From CAVDHB01 sp963608705 (GTDB lineage Bacteria > Bacteroidota > Bacteroidia > Bacteroidales > Bacteroidaceae): a stretch of 64,000 bases of DNA. Positions 33,278 through 41,501 of the stretch are shown one piece after another. Position 1 is the first letter of the stretch. Every line of letters starts with the position of its first letter. The notes under the pieces were generated by a model. It did not search any database. It was not told where the DNA came from and saw only the letters and a program-made list of their open reading frames with translations. The stretch covers positions 1-64,000 of the forward strand of contig CAVDHB010000048.1 in the NCBI GenBank assembly GCA_963608705.1, given 5' to 3'. The position numbers and the translations under genes were made by a program.

Positions 33278-34080
33278 TGAAAAGAATTATACCATTCTTC
33301 GTCTTTTTGTTCTCACTAAGCGTTAGTGGATTTGGACAGGATATTTTTGAAGAAAAGCCAGCTTTTGAGGAACATTTCACAAGCAAGGAAATCAATAAGA
33401 GCATTTGGGGATTCAGCAAAGAGCAGTCTGGTTCTCTTCCATTCTATAATGGGGATAATAAGCGTAATGTCAAAGTAAAAAAAGGAAAACTTTATCTAAC
33501 CCTAAGGAAGAATAGTCCTGATGAAGGGGAAAAATCGTATACTTCTGGAAGACTTTATACGAAGAAGTTCTATCGATATGGAAAGTTCGAGATACGAGCG
33601 AAAATGCCAAGTATAAACGGTATATGGGCGGCTATTTGGTTCAGAGCTAATTGGTCCAGAACCAAGGATGGTCCTGCTTGTCGTGGAGAAGTAGACTTGA
33701 TGGAATGTTTTGTAAAGAACGGAAACTACAAGAAATGGAATGTGAACGTTCATTTATGGGGAAATATAGAAGGAAAAACTAATAGTCATAGTCAGTATCC
33801 TTATTCGGTAATGTGCGATATTTCCAAGTATCATGTTTATACACTGGAAATCGCACCAAATAAAGTCGTCTTTAAAATTGAAGGGAATATTGTACGTACT
33901 GTGAGGAGAGGTGATATACCAGAATGGCCATTCGGAAATAATGAGTATCAGCTACTATTGGCTTTGTCCTATGGTGGTTGGGATAAAAATAAAATAACAA
34001 ATGATGCACGGCTTCCTCAGACAATGAAGGTTGACTATGTGAAATATTACAAGTTGAAAGGAGAATACGAAAATGATTGA
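33274..34080 (+). CDS. Exported GH16 glycoside hydrolase in the polysaccharide locus
   Basis: This 268-aa protein has a signal peptide (MMKRIIPFFVFLFSLSVSGFGQ) and a family 16 beta-jelly-roll domain. The catalytic signature E-x-D-x-x-E is present in GEVDLMEC, with E139 as nucleophile, D141 and E144 as acid/base. YGKFEIRAKMPSINGIWAAIWF is typical of laminarinase and licheninase relatives. Family 16 enzymes cut beta-1,3/1,4-glucans or galactans. Within the operon it probably trims, releases or sets the length of the polysaccharide made here, which is inference. It overlaps both neighbouring genes. Confidence 0.85.
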   Translation: MMKRIIPFFVFLFSLSVSGFGQDIFEEKPAFEEHFTSKEINKSIWGFSKEQSGSLPFYNGDNKRNVKVKKGKLYLTLRKNSPDEGEKSYTSGRLYTKKFYRYGKFEIRAKMPSINGIWAAIWFRANWSRTKDGPACRGEVDLMECFVKNGNYKKWNVNVHLWGNIEGKTNSHSQYPYSVMCDISKYHVYTLEIAPNKVVFKIEGNIVRTVRRGDIPEWPFGNNEYQLLLALSYGGWDKNKITNDARLPQTMKVDYVKYYKLKGEYEND

Positions 34081-35257
34081 ACTTGCCTCGCATGAAACTT
34101 GTACAGGATGTACAGCCTGTATGAACAGTTGTAAGCATGGCGCAATAGAAATGAAGCCAGACAATGAAGGTTTCCTTTTTCCCAGTATAGATACAGCGAA
34201 ATGTATCGAATGTGGGTTGTGCCAAAAGCGTTGTCCGGTTCTTCAGTCCTCAGAAAGTGGGAATTTTGACAAGCCTAAGGCTTTTGCTTTATACAGTGAG
34301 GAATACAGGAGAGTAAGTAGTTCTGGCGGAGCGTTCTCTGTATTTGCCAGATGGACTTTTGCCAAGAATGGTGTGGTATATGGAGCAGCTTTCGATGAGA
34401 ATCTGTTTTGTCGACACATAAAGGCGAATACGATGGATGAACTCTCCCCAATAAGAGGTAGTAAGTATGTGCAAAGTAATATTGGAAATGTATTTGGAGA
34501 AATAAGAGATGCACTTAGGCAAGGAACACAAGTCCTGTTTACAGGCACTCCCTGTCAAGTGGCAGGTTTAAAAGAGTTCCTGCATAAATCTTACGACAAT
34601 CTCTTAACATTGGATCTTACTTGTCATGGTGTTCCGTCTAACTCAGTCTTTCAGTCTTATATTGAAAGATTATCGACCCGATTCACTGGAAAAATATCAT
34701 TTTTTGAATTTCGTCGGAGAGATGGATGGGGATTTGCCCCGTCTATATCTTTTGGGGGTAAATTGCAACCAATATATGATGTGGACAATCTGTATATGTG
34801 TGCTTTTGACCGTGCCGCTTTGTTTAGAAAATCATGTTATGCTTGTCCTTATGCAAAATTACCACGAGTTGGGGATTGCACTATTGCTGATTTTTGGGGT
34901 ATCGGTCGGTATGGAAAACCATTTAAGCATAATCTTCTCAAAGGCGTTTCGCTTGTTCTTGCTAATAACGAAAAAGGTTTAGCAGCGGTGAATGCTTTGC
35001 AAGACTCTTTTATTGAAGAAAGAGATTTGCATGAAGCTTTAATAGAAAATTATAATATAACCCATCCTTCTGCTATTTACAAGGATAGGGATGCCATTAT
35101 ATCTGCTTTTCTTGATAAGAGATTAAGTCTAAATGACATTGATGAGAAGTTTCATTTAGTAGATAAAAGTCTAAAAGGCAGAATTAAGAAATATGCGACA
35201 AAGTACCATGTGTTTGATTTCGTAAAAGCCATATACAATAAATACAAAACATTATGA
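34073..35257 (+). CDS. Fe-S reductase of the coenzyme F420 hydrogenase beta-subunit family, second copy
   Basis: This 394-aa protein has paired ferredoxin clusters (CTGCTACMNSCKHGA and CIECGLCQKRCP) and the FrhB-type body (VSSSGGAFSVFARWTF, IRGSKYVQSNIGNVF, VLFTGTPCQVAGLKEFL, LTCHGVPSNSVFQSYI). It lacks the palindromic insert found in the copy at 21133, which provides an in-window reference for the uninterrupted gene. It overlaps the GH16 gene before it and the pyruvyltransferase gene after it, so the three are translated together. Confidence 0.8.
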   Translation: MIELASHETCTGCTACMNSCKHGAIEMKPDNEGFLFPSIDTAKCIECGLCQKRCPVLQSSESGNFDKPKAFALYSEEYRRVSSSGGAFSVFARWTFAKNGVVYGAAFDENLFCRHIKANTMDELSPIRGSKYVQSNIGNVFGEIRDALRQGTQVLFTGTPCQVAGLKEFLHKSYDNLLTLDLTCHGVPSNSVFQSYIERLSTRFTGKISFFEFRRRDGWGFAPSISFGGKLQPIYDVDNLYMCAFDRAALFRKSCYACPYAKLPRVGDCTIADFWGIGRYGKPFKHNLLKGVSLVLANNEKGLAAVNALQDSFIEERDLHEALIENYNITHPSAIYKDRDAIISAFLDKRLSLNDIDEKFHLVDKSLKGRIKKYATKYHVFDFVKAIYNKYKTL

Positions 35258-36330
35258 GAATAGGAATACTATCCATGCAGGAAGTGAAGAATTATGGATC
35301 ATTTCTTCAGGCATACTCATTGAAAAGGAATATTGAAGCACTGGGACACAAATGCGAATTTATTAATATTATTCCTGGAGAACAGCTCGGAGATTACAAG
35401 ATTAGCAAGTTCCATAAACTGCGTTTGTTGATTGAAAGGTTGTGGGGATGGGATTTTGCGAAACGTTTCAAGTACATCTATCAGTTTCAAAGTAGGTTCT
35501 CGAAAGAGTTCTTGCCTGAATTGGGAGTAAGGCCTGGTGCTACTATTGGACATTTCGATACCGTTGTCATAGGCAGTGACGAGGTTTTCAATTGTGCCCA
35601 AAAGACATGGTTCGGATTCTCAAAACAATTGTTTGGTGAGGGGCTGGATGCCAATAAAGTAATTACTTACGCTGCATCCTTTGGGGCGACGACTGTTTCA
35701 AAGTTGGAAAAATTGGGCATCAAGGACACGGTGGCTCAATTATTAAAGAAGCTGGATGTTATTTCCGTAAGAGATAAAAATAGTGCGGAAGTCGTTGAAA
35801 TGTTGACAGGTGGCGTTCCAAGTAGAAACGTTGACCCTGTCTTTATTTATGACTATACCAAGCACATGCCGACTTCGGTAGACTTGAAAGACTATATGAT
35901 AGTTTACACTTATCCTGGACGTATTACAGACAAGAATGAAATTAAAGCCATTCGTGCATACGCTAAAAGCAAAGGTTTGCTATTGGTAAGTATTGGTCAT
36001 TACTTTTCTTGGTGTGACAAGACGATTGTCCCTCATCCGTTTGAAGTACTCGCTTATTTTAAAAATGCTGAATGTATCGTAACAGATACATTCCATGGTT
36101 CTGTATTCTCTATCAAGTTCAATAAGCAATTCTGCACGATTGTGCGTGGCATGAACAGTAATAAACTTACTTATCTGTTGGAGCAGTTCGGCTTGTCTGG
36201 ACGCATAATTAATGATGTTAACGAATTGCCTTCAATTATGGAAAGAGATATAGACTATTCTCTCGTGAATACGAAAATAGCTCATGAGAAAGAGCGTTCC
36301 ATCGCTTACCTGAAAGAAAACCTATCATAA
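35254..36330 (+). CDS. Polysaccharide pyruvyltransferase family protein, second copy
   Basis: This 358-aa PF04230 member has MRIGILSMQEVKNYGSFLQAYSLKRNIEALGHKCEFI, DTVVIGSDEVFNCAQ, VITYAASFGATTV, DVISVRDKNSAEVVEML and CIVTDTFHGSVFSIKFNKQFCTI. It is related to the protein at 24223 but not a recent duplicate. Its start overlaps the Fe-S reductase gene by four bases, the normal arrangement for this pair. It probably modifies a sugar of the repeat unit. Confidence 0.85.
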   Translation: MRIGILSMQEVKNYGSFLQAYSLKRNIEALGHKCEFINIIPGEQLGDYKISKFHKLRLLIERLWGWDFAKRFKYIYQFQSRFSKEFLPELGVRPGATIGHFDTVVIGSDEVFNCAQKTWFGFSKQLFGEGLDANKVITYAASFGATTVSKLEKLGIKDTVAQLLKKLDVISVRDKNSAEVVEMLTGGVPSRNVDPVFIYDYTKHMPTSVDLKDYMIVYTYPGRITDKNEIKAIRAYAKSKGLLLVSIGHYFSWCDKTIVPHPFEVLAYFKNAECIVTDTFHGSVFSIKFNKQFCTIVRGMNSNKLTYLLEQFGLSGRIINDVNELPSIMERDIDYSLVNTKIAHEKERSIAYLKENLS

Positions 36331-36338
36331 AAGTTAAT

Positions 36339-37052
36339 ATGAAATCCGTTTTAATAGATAAAATAGTAATAACGGAAAAATTCTCCATAAATCAAATATT
36401 TAAATACCCGGAGAAAGTATATACATTCCTAAACCCTGTCTCTTATCTTACAGCACTCGAACACAAAGATTTGTTTGGATTGTTTGACGGTATTTTCGCA
36501 GATGGTTCTATTCTTGTCAAAGCCATAAAGTTGCTTTATGGTGAGGACGTGACGAGACGGAGCTTTGACATGACTTCGCTTGCTCCTGAACTGCTGTCGT
36601 ATGCAGAGAAGGGCGGAAAGACTATTTACATAGTGGCTTCCAAACAAGAGCAGGTGGAAAAAGCCGTGGAGATATTCAAGGAACGTTATCCCCACTTGAA
36701 GTTTGCTGGTTATAGAAATGGCTATTTCTCTTCTGAAGCAGAAAAAGACGAGGAAACACGTCATATTGTCGCAGTTAATCCCGACTTTCTTATAGTAGGT
36801 ATGGGTGCGTTGGTACAGGAGCAGTTTCTGCTGAAAGTGAAGGAAGCAGGCTACAAGGGCATAGGCTTCACATGTGGCGGATTCATCCATCAGACTGCCA
36901 AGAACGAGATAGACTATTATCCGGTATGGGTGGATAAAACTAATCTTCGTTTTGCTTATCGTATATGGAAGGAACCACATACACGCAAGCGTTATATGCA
37001 AGCGGCTCTTCTCTTTCCAGCACGTTTTATTTGGGAAAGATTTTTCGGATAG
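36339..37052 (+). CDS. WecG/TagA/CpsF family (GT26) glycosyltransferase
   Basis: This 237-aa enzyme belongs to family GT26, which transfers N-acetylmannosamine-type or other sugars to an undecaprenyl-linked acceptor at the membrane. Typical segments are YTFLNPVSYLTALEHKDLFGLFDGIFADGSILVKAIKLLYG, with the catalytic-type aspartate in ADG, then FLIVGMGALVQEQFLLK and a GFTCGGFIHQTA loop. The basic C terminus (RIWKEPHTRKRYMQAALLFPARFIWERFFG) is the membrane-recruitment tail of this family. It is the last clear biosynthetic gene of the locus. No initiating phosphoglycosyltransferase is visible. Confidence 0.85.
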   Translation: MKSVLIDKIVITEKFSINQIFKYPEKVYTFLNPVSYLTALEHKDLFGLFDGIFADGSILVKAIKLLYGEDVTRRSFDMTSLAPELLSYAEKGGKTIYIVASKQEQVEKAVEIFKERYPHLKFAGYRNGYFSSEAEKDEETRHIVAVNPDFLIVGMGALVQEQFLLKVKEAGYKGIGFTCGGFIHQTAKNEIDYYPVWVDKTNLRFAYRIWKEPHTRKRYMQAALLFPARFIWERFFG

Positions 37053-37529
37053 TCTTGTATAACCAATGGATTGGCGCAAAGACTACCGATATGGGCGTGA
37101 GGATGATAAGCAGGAGCGTAGGGATTATATTGCCCAATGCTCGCAATATGCGTTCTTTCATGTGTGCAAAATTACTACAGCTATTTTACAATAACGAATC
37201 TTTTTGCAACTATTCGAATTAGGGCTTAAAAATGTATACCTTCACGGCTGAATCTTATGTGCAGCAGCGAAGATTTGGAAAGAATCTATTATTCCTAATT
37301 GGGTTATCATGCCAGTGGTAAGAATAGCTATGCTGATGGAGTCGCCTATGGGTATCTGTCCTGCAAGGGTGAAGAAACTCCAGATTTCCACGAACATCTG
37401 TGGCGAGAAGCTGAAGAACTGTGGCTATCAGTTTAAATGGAGTTTGAGGAGGCTTTGGAGGAATGGTTTGAGGATAATGACAGAAAGTGGTTGAAATGAA
37501 GTCCTTTAGCGTTAAAATAATCCAATAAG
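37053..37529 (+). other. Decayed tract after the polysaccharide genes
   Basis: A 42-codon frame from 37064 (MDWRKDYRYGREDDKQERRDYIAQ) and, in another frame near 37310-37496, GVAYGYLSCKGEETPDFHEHLWREAEELWL then MEFEEALEEWFEDNDRKWLK after a stop look like pieces of broken genes. None is identifiable. There is no terminator that I can see directly after the GT26 gene. Confidence 0.4.
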
Positions 37530-37561
37530 TTTGGTGGCGTAAGAGGAAAAATATATCTTCG
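37530..37561 (+). promoter_or_regulatory. Promoter of the 50-aa ORF and truncated acetyltransferase
   Basis: TTTG at 37530-37533 and TATCTTCG at 37554-37561 are separated by exactly 20 bp, and the small gene's ATG follows at 37588. Confidence 0.65.
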
Positions 37562-37587
37562 CAGTGCGAAATAGAAGAGAATTTGTT

Positions 37588-37740
37588 ATGTTAGGAATTA
37601 ATGCACCCAAGGTTATAGCCAAAGGTGAATATGCGCAAGCTGTTCGCAAGGCTGCTCTTGCGTCTGTCGGTTTAAAAGTAAAGAAGACAGAAGTGAGAAA
37701 AACGTCAAAATATCCATATAAGTTCGAATGGGTTTTATGA
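37588..37740 (+). CDS. 50-aa basic protein of unknown function
   Basis: This short gene encodes MLGINAPKVIAKGEYAQAVRKAALASVGLKVKKTEVRKTSKYPYKFEWVL. It is lysine-rich, without a signal peptide. A good promoter precedes it and its TGA overlaps the ATG of the next, truncated gene, so the reading frame appears real and coupled. Its place before an acetyltransferase-like gene recalls toxin-antitoxin order, but no antitoxin family is recognised. Confidence 0.5.
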   Translation: MLGINAPKVIAKGEYAQAVRKAALASVGLKVKKTEVRKTSKYPYKFEWVL

Positions 37741-37925
37741 TGGATCTGAAAGAATATAAGATAGAACATCTTATCAATTTTGAAGAGCTGTCAGAATTCT
37801 ATACAGGAAAGGAGGAGATGGATGTGTTTCTTCACAATCATTTTACTAGTTTAGTCGTTATATTGCAATGTGCAAGCCAGGAGAGTGGTATGTTTGCGGA
37901 TAATCATAATAGCATCTTTACCTAA
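37737..37925 (+). pseudogene. Acetyltransferase-like gene truncated by a MITE fragment
   Basis: The frame begins MMDLKEYKIEHLINFEELSEFYTGKEEMDVFLHNHF, which looks like the N-terminal part of a GNAT acetyltransferase of the kind with an F-x-x-x-x-x-x-MDxFL start. From 37845 the reading frame runs into the right half of the MITE family and stops within it. The remaining 100 or more residues expected for the enzyme are absent. The family call is tentative. Confidence 0.5.
37845..37905. mobile_element. MITE-like element, right-end fragment
   Basis: ACTAGTTTAGTCGTTATAT at 37845-37863 and the following bases match the right half of the element at 58904-59120. The segment ends in the terminal repeat at 37885-37905 (ending GCGGATAATC). 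No left terminal repeat is found, so part of the element and part of the target gene were lost together. Confidence 0.65.
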
Positions 37926-38108
37926 TAATGTGGATTAGAAGTTGAATTGAAAGCAACAGAGTGTCTTGTCGTACGGGAGTGCAAACTTGTATTTATTGCA
38001 GATACATGAACTCGAAAAATTTGCAGTAAAGAATGGGTATCTCATTAAGAAAATGGAGGTAATCTGATTACTAGAGAAAATGAAATAACATAATGAAGTG
38101 ATTTGAAC

Positions 38109-38513
38109 CTAAACCTTTTCTATGATTTCTATCATCTGGGCAGCAGTGACAACCTTTGGGGTATGTGGAAAATGCTTTAGATTCCCTGTTACCAAGAAAC
38201 TGTCTTCTTTGCTTAAGGTCACTTCATAGAACACTCGGTCATCCTCATCTGGCATATCACCATTGTAAGGATAACGAGAAGAGTCTATGCCATTTTGTCT
38301 GATGAAATCTATCAACTCACTAATTTGCTCCTCTGAAAGTTTGAATTTCTTCCTATGCAAAACATTTTTGTATTCTGCAACGATTTCATCACTATATAGA
38401 GGTGTGATTCTATGCATGAAAAGACATTCCAAGACTTTTACTGTGGATGCATCAGAATTGTGAGTGATGAGAGCTGAGACGAGTACGTTTGTGTCAATAA
38501 CAGCGTATACCAT
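38109..38513 (-). CDS. PIN-domain toxin (COG1569 type)
   Basis: This 134-aa PIN nuclease reads AVIDTNVLVSALI at the N terminus with the first aspartate, YSDEIVAEYKNVL with the conserved glutamate, and DEDDRVFYEVTLSKEDSFLVTGNLKHFP with the remaining acidic residues, so the active site looks complete. It lies six bases downstream of a RelB/DinJ-type antitoxin gene. Toxins of this group are presumed RNases kept inactive by the antitoxin. The pair stands just beyond the decayed right edge of the polysaccharide locus. Confidence 0.85.
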   Translation of the reverse strand: MVYAVIDTNVLVSALITHNSDASTVKVLECLFMHRITPLYSDEIVAEYKNVLHRKKFKLSEEQISELIDFIRQNGIDSSRYPYNGDMPDEDDRVFYEVTLSKEDSFLVTGNLKHFPHTPKVVTAAQMIEIIEKV

Positions 38514-38519
38514 TATATA

Positions 38520-38813
38520 CTATTTCTTTAATTGTCTAACTTCTCTTATCTCTCTATTTATTTCGTCTAAAGACAACTCTGGGGTAATTCCACTTTCTGC
38601 GGCAGCCCGAATACGATTGAACGCTGCCCGTGCTTTCGCTGTCACGCCGTCTTCACTTGCCTTGATGGAAAATGGAATGCTCTTGCTGCGGATGACAGCC
38701 TTCACAAAGATATTGATGGCTGTATTCGCACTCATGCCAAACTGTTCGCAAAGTTTGTCGAACTGGGCTTTCTGTTGGTTGTCCATACGGACGGTCATCG
38801 CTGTTGTTGCCAT
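38520..38813 (-). CDS. RelB/DinJ family antitoxin
   Basis: This 97-aa protein starts with a ribbon-helix-helix DNA-binding segment (TAMTVRMDNQQKAQFDKLCEQFGMSANTAINIFVKAVIRSKSIPF) typical of RelB/DinJ antitoxins. The remainder (LSLDEINREIREVRQLKK) would wrap the toxin. It is the first gene of the pair on the minus strand. A 17-bp palindrome near its promoter is the likely binding site for autorepression. Confidence 0.85.
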   Translation of the reverse strand: MATTAMTVRMDNQQKAQFDKLCEQFGMSANTAINIFVKAVIRSKSIPFSIKASEDGVTAKARAAFNRIRAAAESGITPELSLDEINREIREVRQLKK

Positions 38814-38847
38814 AATTGTTCTATTAAAAACTCAATGATAGCAATAT

Positions 38848-38871
38848 GCCATCTATTTGATGGCAAATATA
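38848..38871 (-). promoter_or_regulatory. Promoter -7 box and operator palindrome of the antitoxin gene
   Basis: On the minus strand TATATTTG (38871-38864) fits the -7 consensus; no good -33 element is seen. Immediately downstream lies the palindrome GCCATC-TATTT-GATGGC (38848-38864), about 35 bp before the start codon, a typical position for a ribbon-helix-helix operator. Confidence 0.55.
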
Positions 38872-39108
38872 CTAATTCCAGTGTGAATTCATTCGGTGTT
38901 CTCTTAATGTTTTATGTAATTTAACTAATATGAGGATAAGAAGTATGGTTTATCTACTTATGGAACGATTGTTGGCTCCATATACGGATAAAGCATATTT
39001 CTTTTCATAATCCATCAGTGTTGAACTGGGAATACATTTATTTGCACGAATATATGAGCATTATCCGCATTTATTCGCGCATATATCATACTGACACATT
39101 TTGTTTTG

Positions 39109-41316
39109 ATGAAAAATATCCAGCTCTTTGATTACCAGCTGGACATGAAATCACGAATTGAGAAGGAGTTCATGTCTCATCAGTCCGTGATGGCGCAGAT
39201 GCCTACAGGTACGGGTAAGACACACCTGCTGGCCGCTGTGGTGAAGAGTGGGGGACAGAGAGTCTGGATTGTCGCCCACCGAAGGGAGCTTGTTGGGCAG
39301 ATTGAGGAAACGTTGTCTCGTTATGGCATTTCTTCTTCGGATAAGCGTGTCAAGGCTCTGTCCGTGCAATGGCTGTCGAGACATTATGATGAGATTGAGG
39401 ATGAGCCGGGACTGATAGTGATTGACGAGGCACATCATGCATTGGCTAAGACCTATAAGGAGATGTGGGAGCGATTTCCGAAAGCGAAGTTCTTAGGATT
39501 GACAGCCACGCCTTGTCGACTGAGCGGGAAAGGGTTTACGGACTTGTTTGACGTGTTGGTGCAATCATGGGATATTCCTGAGTTTATCCGCAAGGGGCGA
39601 TTGTCGGCCTACGACTTCGTTAGTATCAAAACAGATTCTGTGACACAACAACTGATTGACTCGTTGGAGAAACGTGGAGCTGACGGTGATTATCAAGCCA
39701 AGGAAATGGATGCGGTGCTGAACAAGCGGCCTTCTATCGAGAGGCTTTACAGGAGTTTCCGTGAGTTTGCTAAGGACAAGAAGGGCATCGTGTACGCTAT
39801 TAATATTAGCCATGCACGGAGTATCGCCCAATATTATCAAGCGCAAGGTGTTAATGCCGTAGCTATTGACTCGAAGACTCCCGCCGAGGAGCGTAGACGG
39901 TTGATAGAGAGATTCAAGAAGACTTCCGCAAATGATATTCAGGTGTTGGTGAACGTGGACATTTTCTCGGAAGGGTTTGACTGCCCGGACGTGGAGTTCG
40001 TGCAGTTGGCAAGACCGACACTGTCGCTTGCCAAGTATTTGCAGATGGTGGGAAGAGGATTGCGTGTCGCCAAAGGGAAGAAGAGTTGCGTGATGATTGA
40101 CAATGTGGGGTTGTACCGTGTGTTTGGACTGCCCTCACAAGTCTGGGACTGGAAGGCGATGTTTGAGGGTCGTTGGAAGAAGGGAAGGAATAAGGATATC
40201 AAGAGAGAGAACGAGTTCTTCCTGATGAATGTGAAAGAGGATATACAGCCAGTCGAGCTGGACACGGAGATGAGGCTGGTGGTGAGTCATGAGGAATTGC
40301 TGCAATCATTGAACTACAGCAAGTTCGTGGACAGTAAAGGCGATTTCGCCATTGTCAAGCTGACGGACGGGAAAATGACCGTGGTGGACAGAACGGGGGC
40401 GCAAATCATCAAGCCGTGTCACTATAACGACATGAGACTGCTGGAGGGCGGTATCCTGTTCCACAGGCCGAAGAGAAAGGCCGTGTGCTACGTTGACCTG
40501 TTGTCAAAAACGAAAATATATGAAGGTGGGAACACTGCGGACGTTCCCATGGTCGTGACGTTGAGAGGCTGGGAATTCATTAAATGCGGTGGCGTTTATA
40601 TGTCCCGCACGAAAGAGGAGTTCTCCCTTTCATATCGTCCGTCCGAATACGATTTATTCAATTACGGTTATTGCCTCGTTTATAATATGCACCGTACAAC
40701 GCACAGCCATTGCCAGGTTTGGATTTATAAAGAAGGGGATGCGGGTATGTCTTTCGGAAATTATAACAGTGAGGAGGTCTGCTTTCTGCGGAATGACCAT
40801 GAGCATGTGTATTGGGTGTGCGCCACCCTGAATAGTGATAACATTGTGGTCATGGACAGCAAGGAGGACTATTATCTGGTGGACTCAAGTTTGAGGAAGA
40901 CCTATATCGGCTGCAATTCTCCCAAAGACGAAAAGGAGGACATGGCTTTCGTGATGCCCAGGCTCGGCAGGAAATACCACAAGGTGTCTGTGTCGCAGAA
41001 AAAGGCTGCTGGAAAGAAGGACTTGATGATGTCGAGGGGGAAGTCAGAGCCTTGCCATGTGGAACTGTATCAGGTCGGAAGGAAATGGGGGGTGAAGGTG
41101 AATGGCCGGGTGGTCGTGCCGCCCATCTATCGGAAGATAGACAAGCCGGTGGGTGCCTATTGTACCTTTGAGAAAATTCCGAAGCATTGGGGCGTGATGA
41201 CCTTGAAAGGCAAGGTACTTGTGGACCCTAAATATGAAAAGGTGGAAATTAAGGCGAATCATACGGCCTTGGTTACCACGGTTACAGGAAAGACACAAGA
41301 GATACGGTTGAGGTGA
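39109..41316 (+). CDS. DEAH-box helicase with C-terminal WG-like repeats
   Basis: This 735-aa superfamily 2 helicase (start ATG 39109) has Walker A PTGTGKT at residues 32-38, DEAH at 106-109, the LTATPCR motif III region, and a helicase C domain ending in QLARPTLSLAKYLQMVGRGLRVAKGKKSCVMIDNVG. From about residue 400 on there is a second region, absent from ordinary helicases, with strands like WGVKVNGRVVVPPIYRKIDKP and HWGVMTLKGKVLVDPKYEKVEI that match WG/KWG repeats. It resembles ComF/UvrB-type restriction helicases in its N-terminal half. It stands alone with its own terminator; a role in DNA repair or defence is possible but unproven. Confidence 0.8.
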   Translation: MKNIQLFDYQLDMKSRIEKEFMSHQSVMAQMPTGTGKTHLLAAVVKSGGQRVWIVAHRRELVGQIEETLSRYGISSSDKRVKALSVQWLSRHYDEIEDEPGLIVIDEAHHALAKTYKEMWERFPKAKFLGLTATPCRLSGKGFTDLFDVLVQSWDIPEFIRKGRLSAYDFVSIKTDSVTQQLIDSLEKRGADGDYQAKEMDAVLNKRPSIERLYRSFREFAKDKKGIVYAINISHARSIAQYYQAQGVNAVAIDSKTPAEERRRLIERFKKTSANDIQVLVNVDIFSEGFDCPDVEFVQLARPTLSLAKYLQMVGRGLRVAKGKKSCVMIDNVGLYRVFGLPSQVWDWKAMFEGRWKKGRNKDIKRENEFFLMNVKEDIQPVELDTEMRLVVSHEELLQSLNYSKFVDSKGDFAIVKLTDGKMTVVDRTGAQIIKPCHYNDMRLLEGGILFHRPKRKAVCYVDLLSKTKIYEGGNTADVPMVVTLRGWEFIKCGGVYMSRTKEEFSLSYRPSEYDLFNYGYCLVYNMHRTTHSHCQVWIYKEGDAGMSFGNYNSEEVCFLRNDHEHVYWVCATLNSDNIVVMDSKEDYYLVDSSLRKTYIGCNSPKDEKEDMAFVMPRLGRKYHKVSVSQKKAAGKKDLMMSRGKSEPCHVELYQVGRKWGVKVNGRVVVPPIYRKIDKPVGAYCTFEKIPKHWGVMTLKGKVLVDPKYEKVEIKANHTALVTTVTGKTQEIRLR

Positions 41317-41357
41317 TTTTTACTCCTCCCGAAACAAGGAGTTTTATGACATTAATT

Positions 41358-41403
41358 ATTTTAGGCAGTAACGGAATCTTCGGAGAACGTTACTGCCTAA
41401 AAT
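41358..41403. terminator. Strong bidirectional terminator
   Basis: ATTTTAGGCAGTAACG (41358-41373) is perfectly complementary to 41388-41403, giving a 16-bp stem with A/T runs on both sides. It ends the helicase gene and, on the other strand, the serine dehydratase/GYF gene unit converging from the right. Confidence 0.9.
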
Positions 41404-41501
41404 TGTTTTGCGGACTTTGTTTGATGCAAGCACTCGGTGTCGCAATTCAAATTCCTCTAACTATCAGACTGATGTCTCAAATCCAGCACGTAAATATATA
41501 T

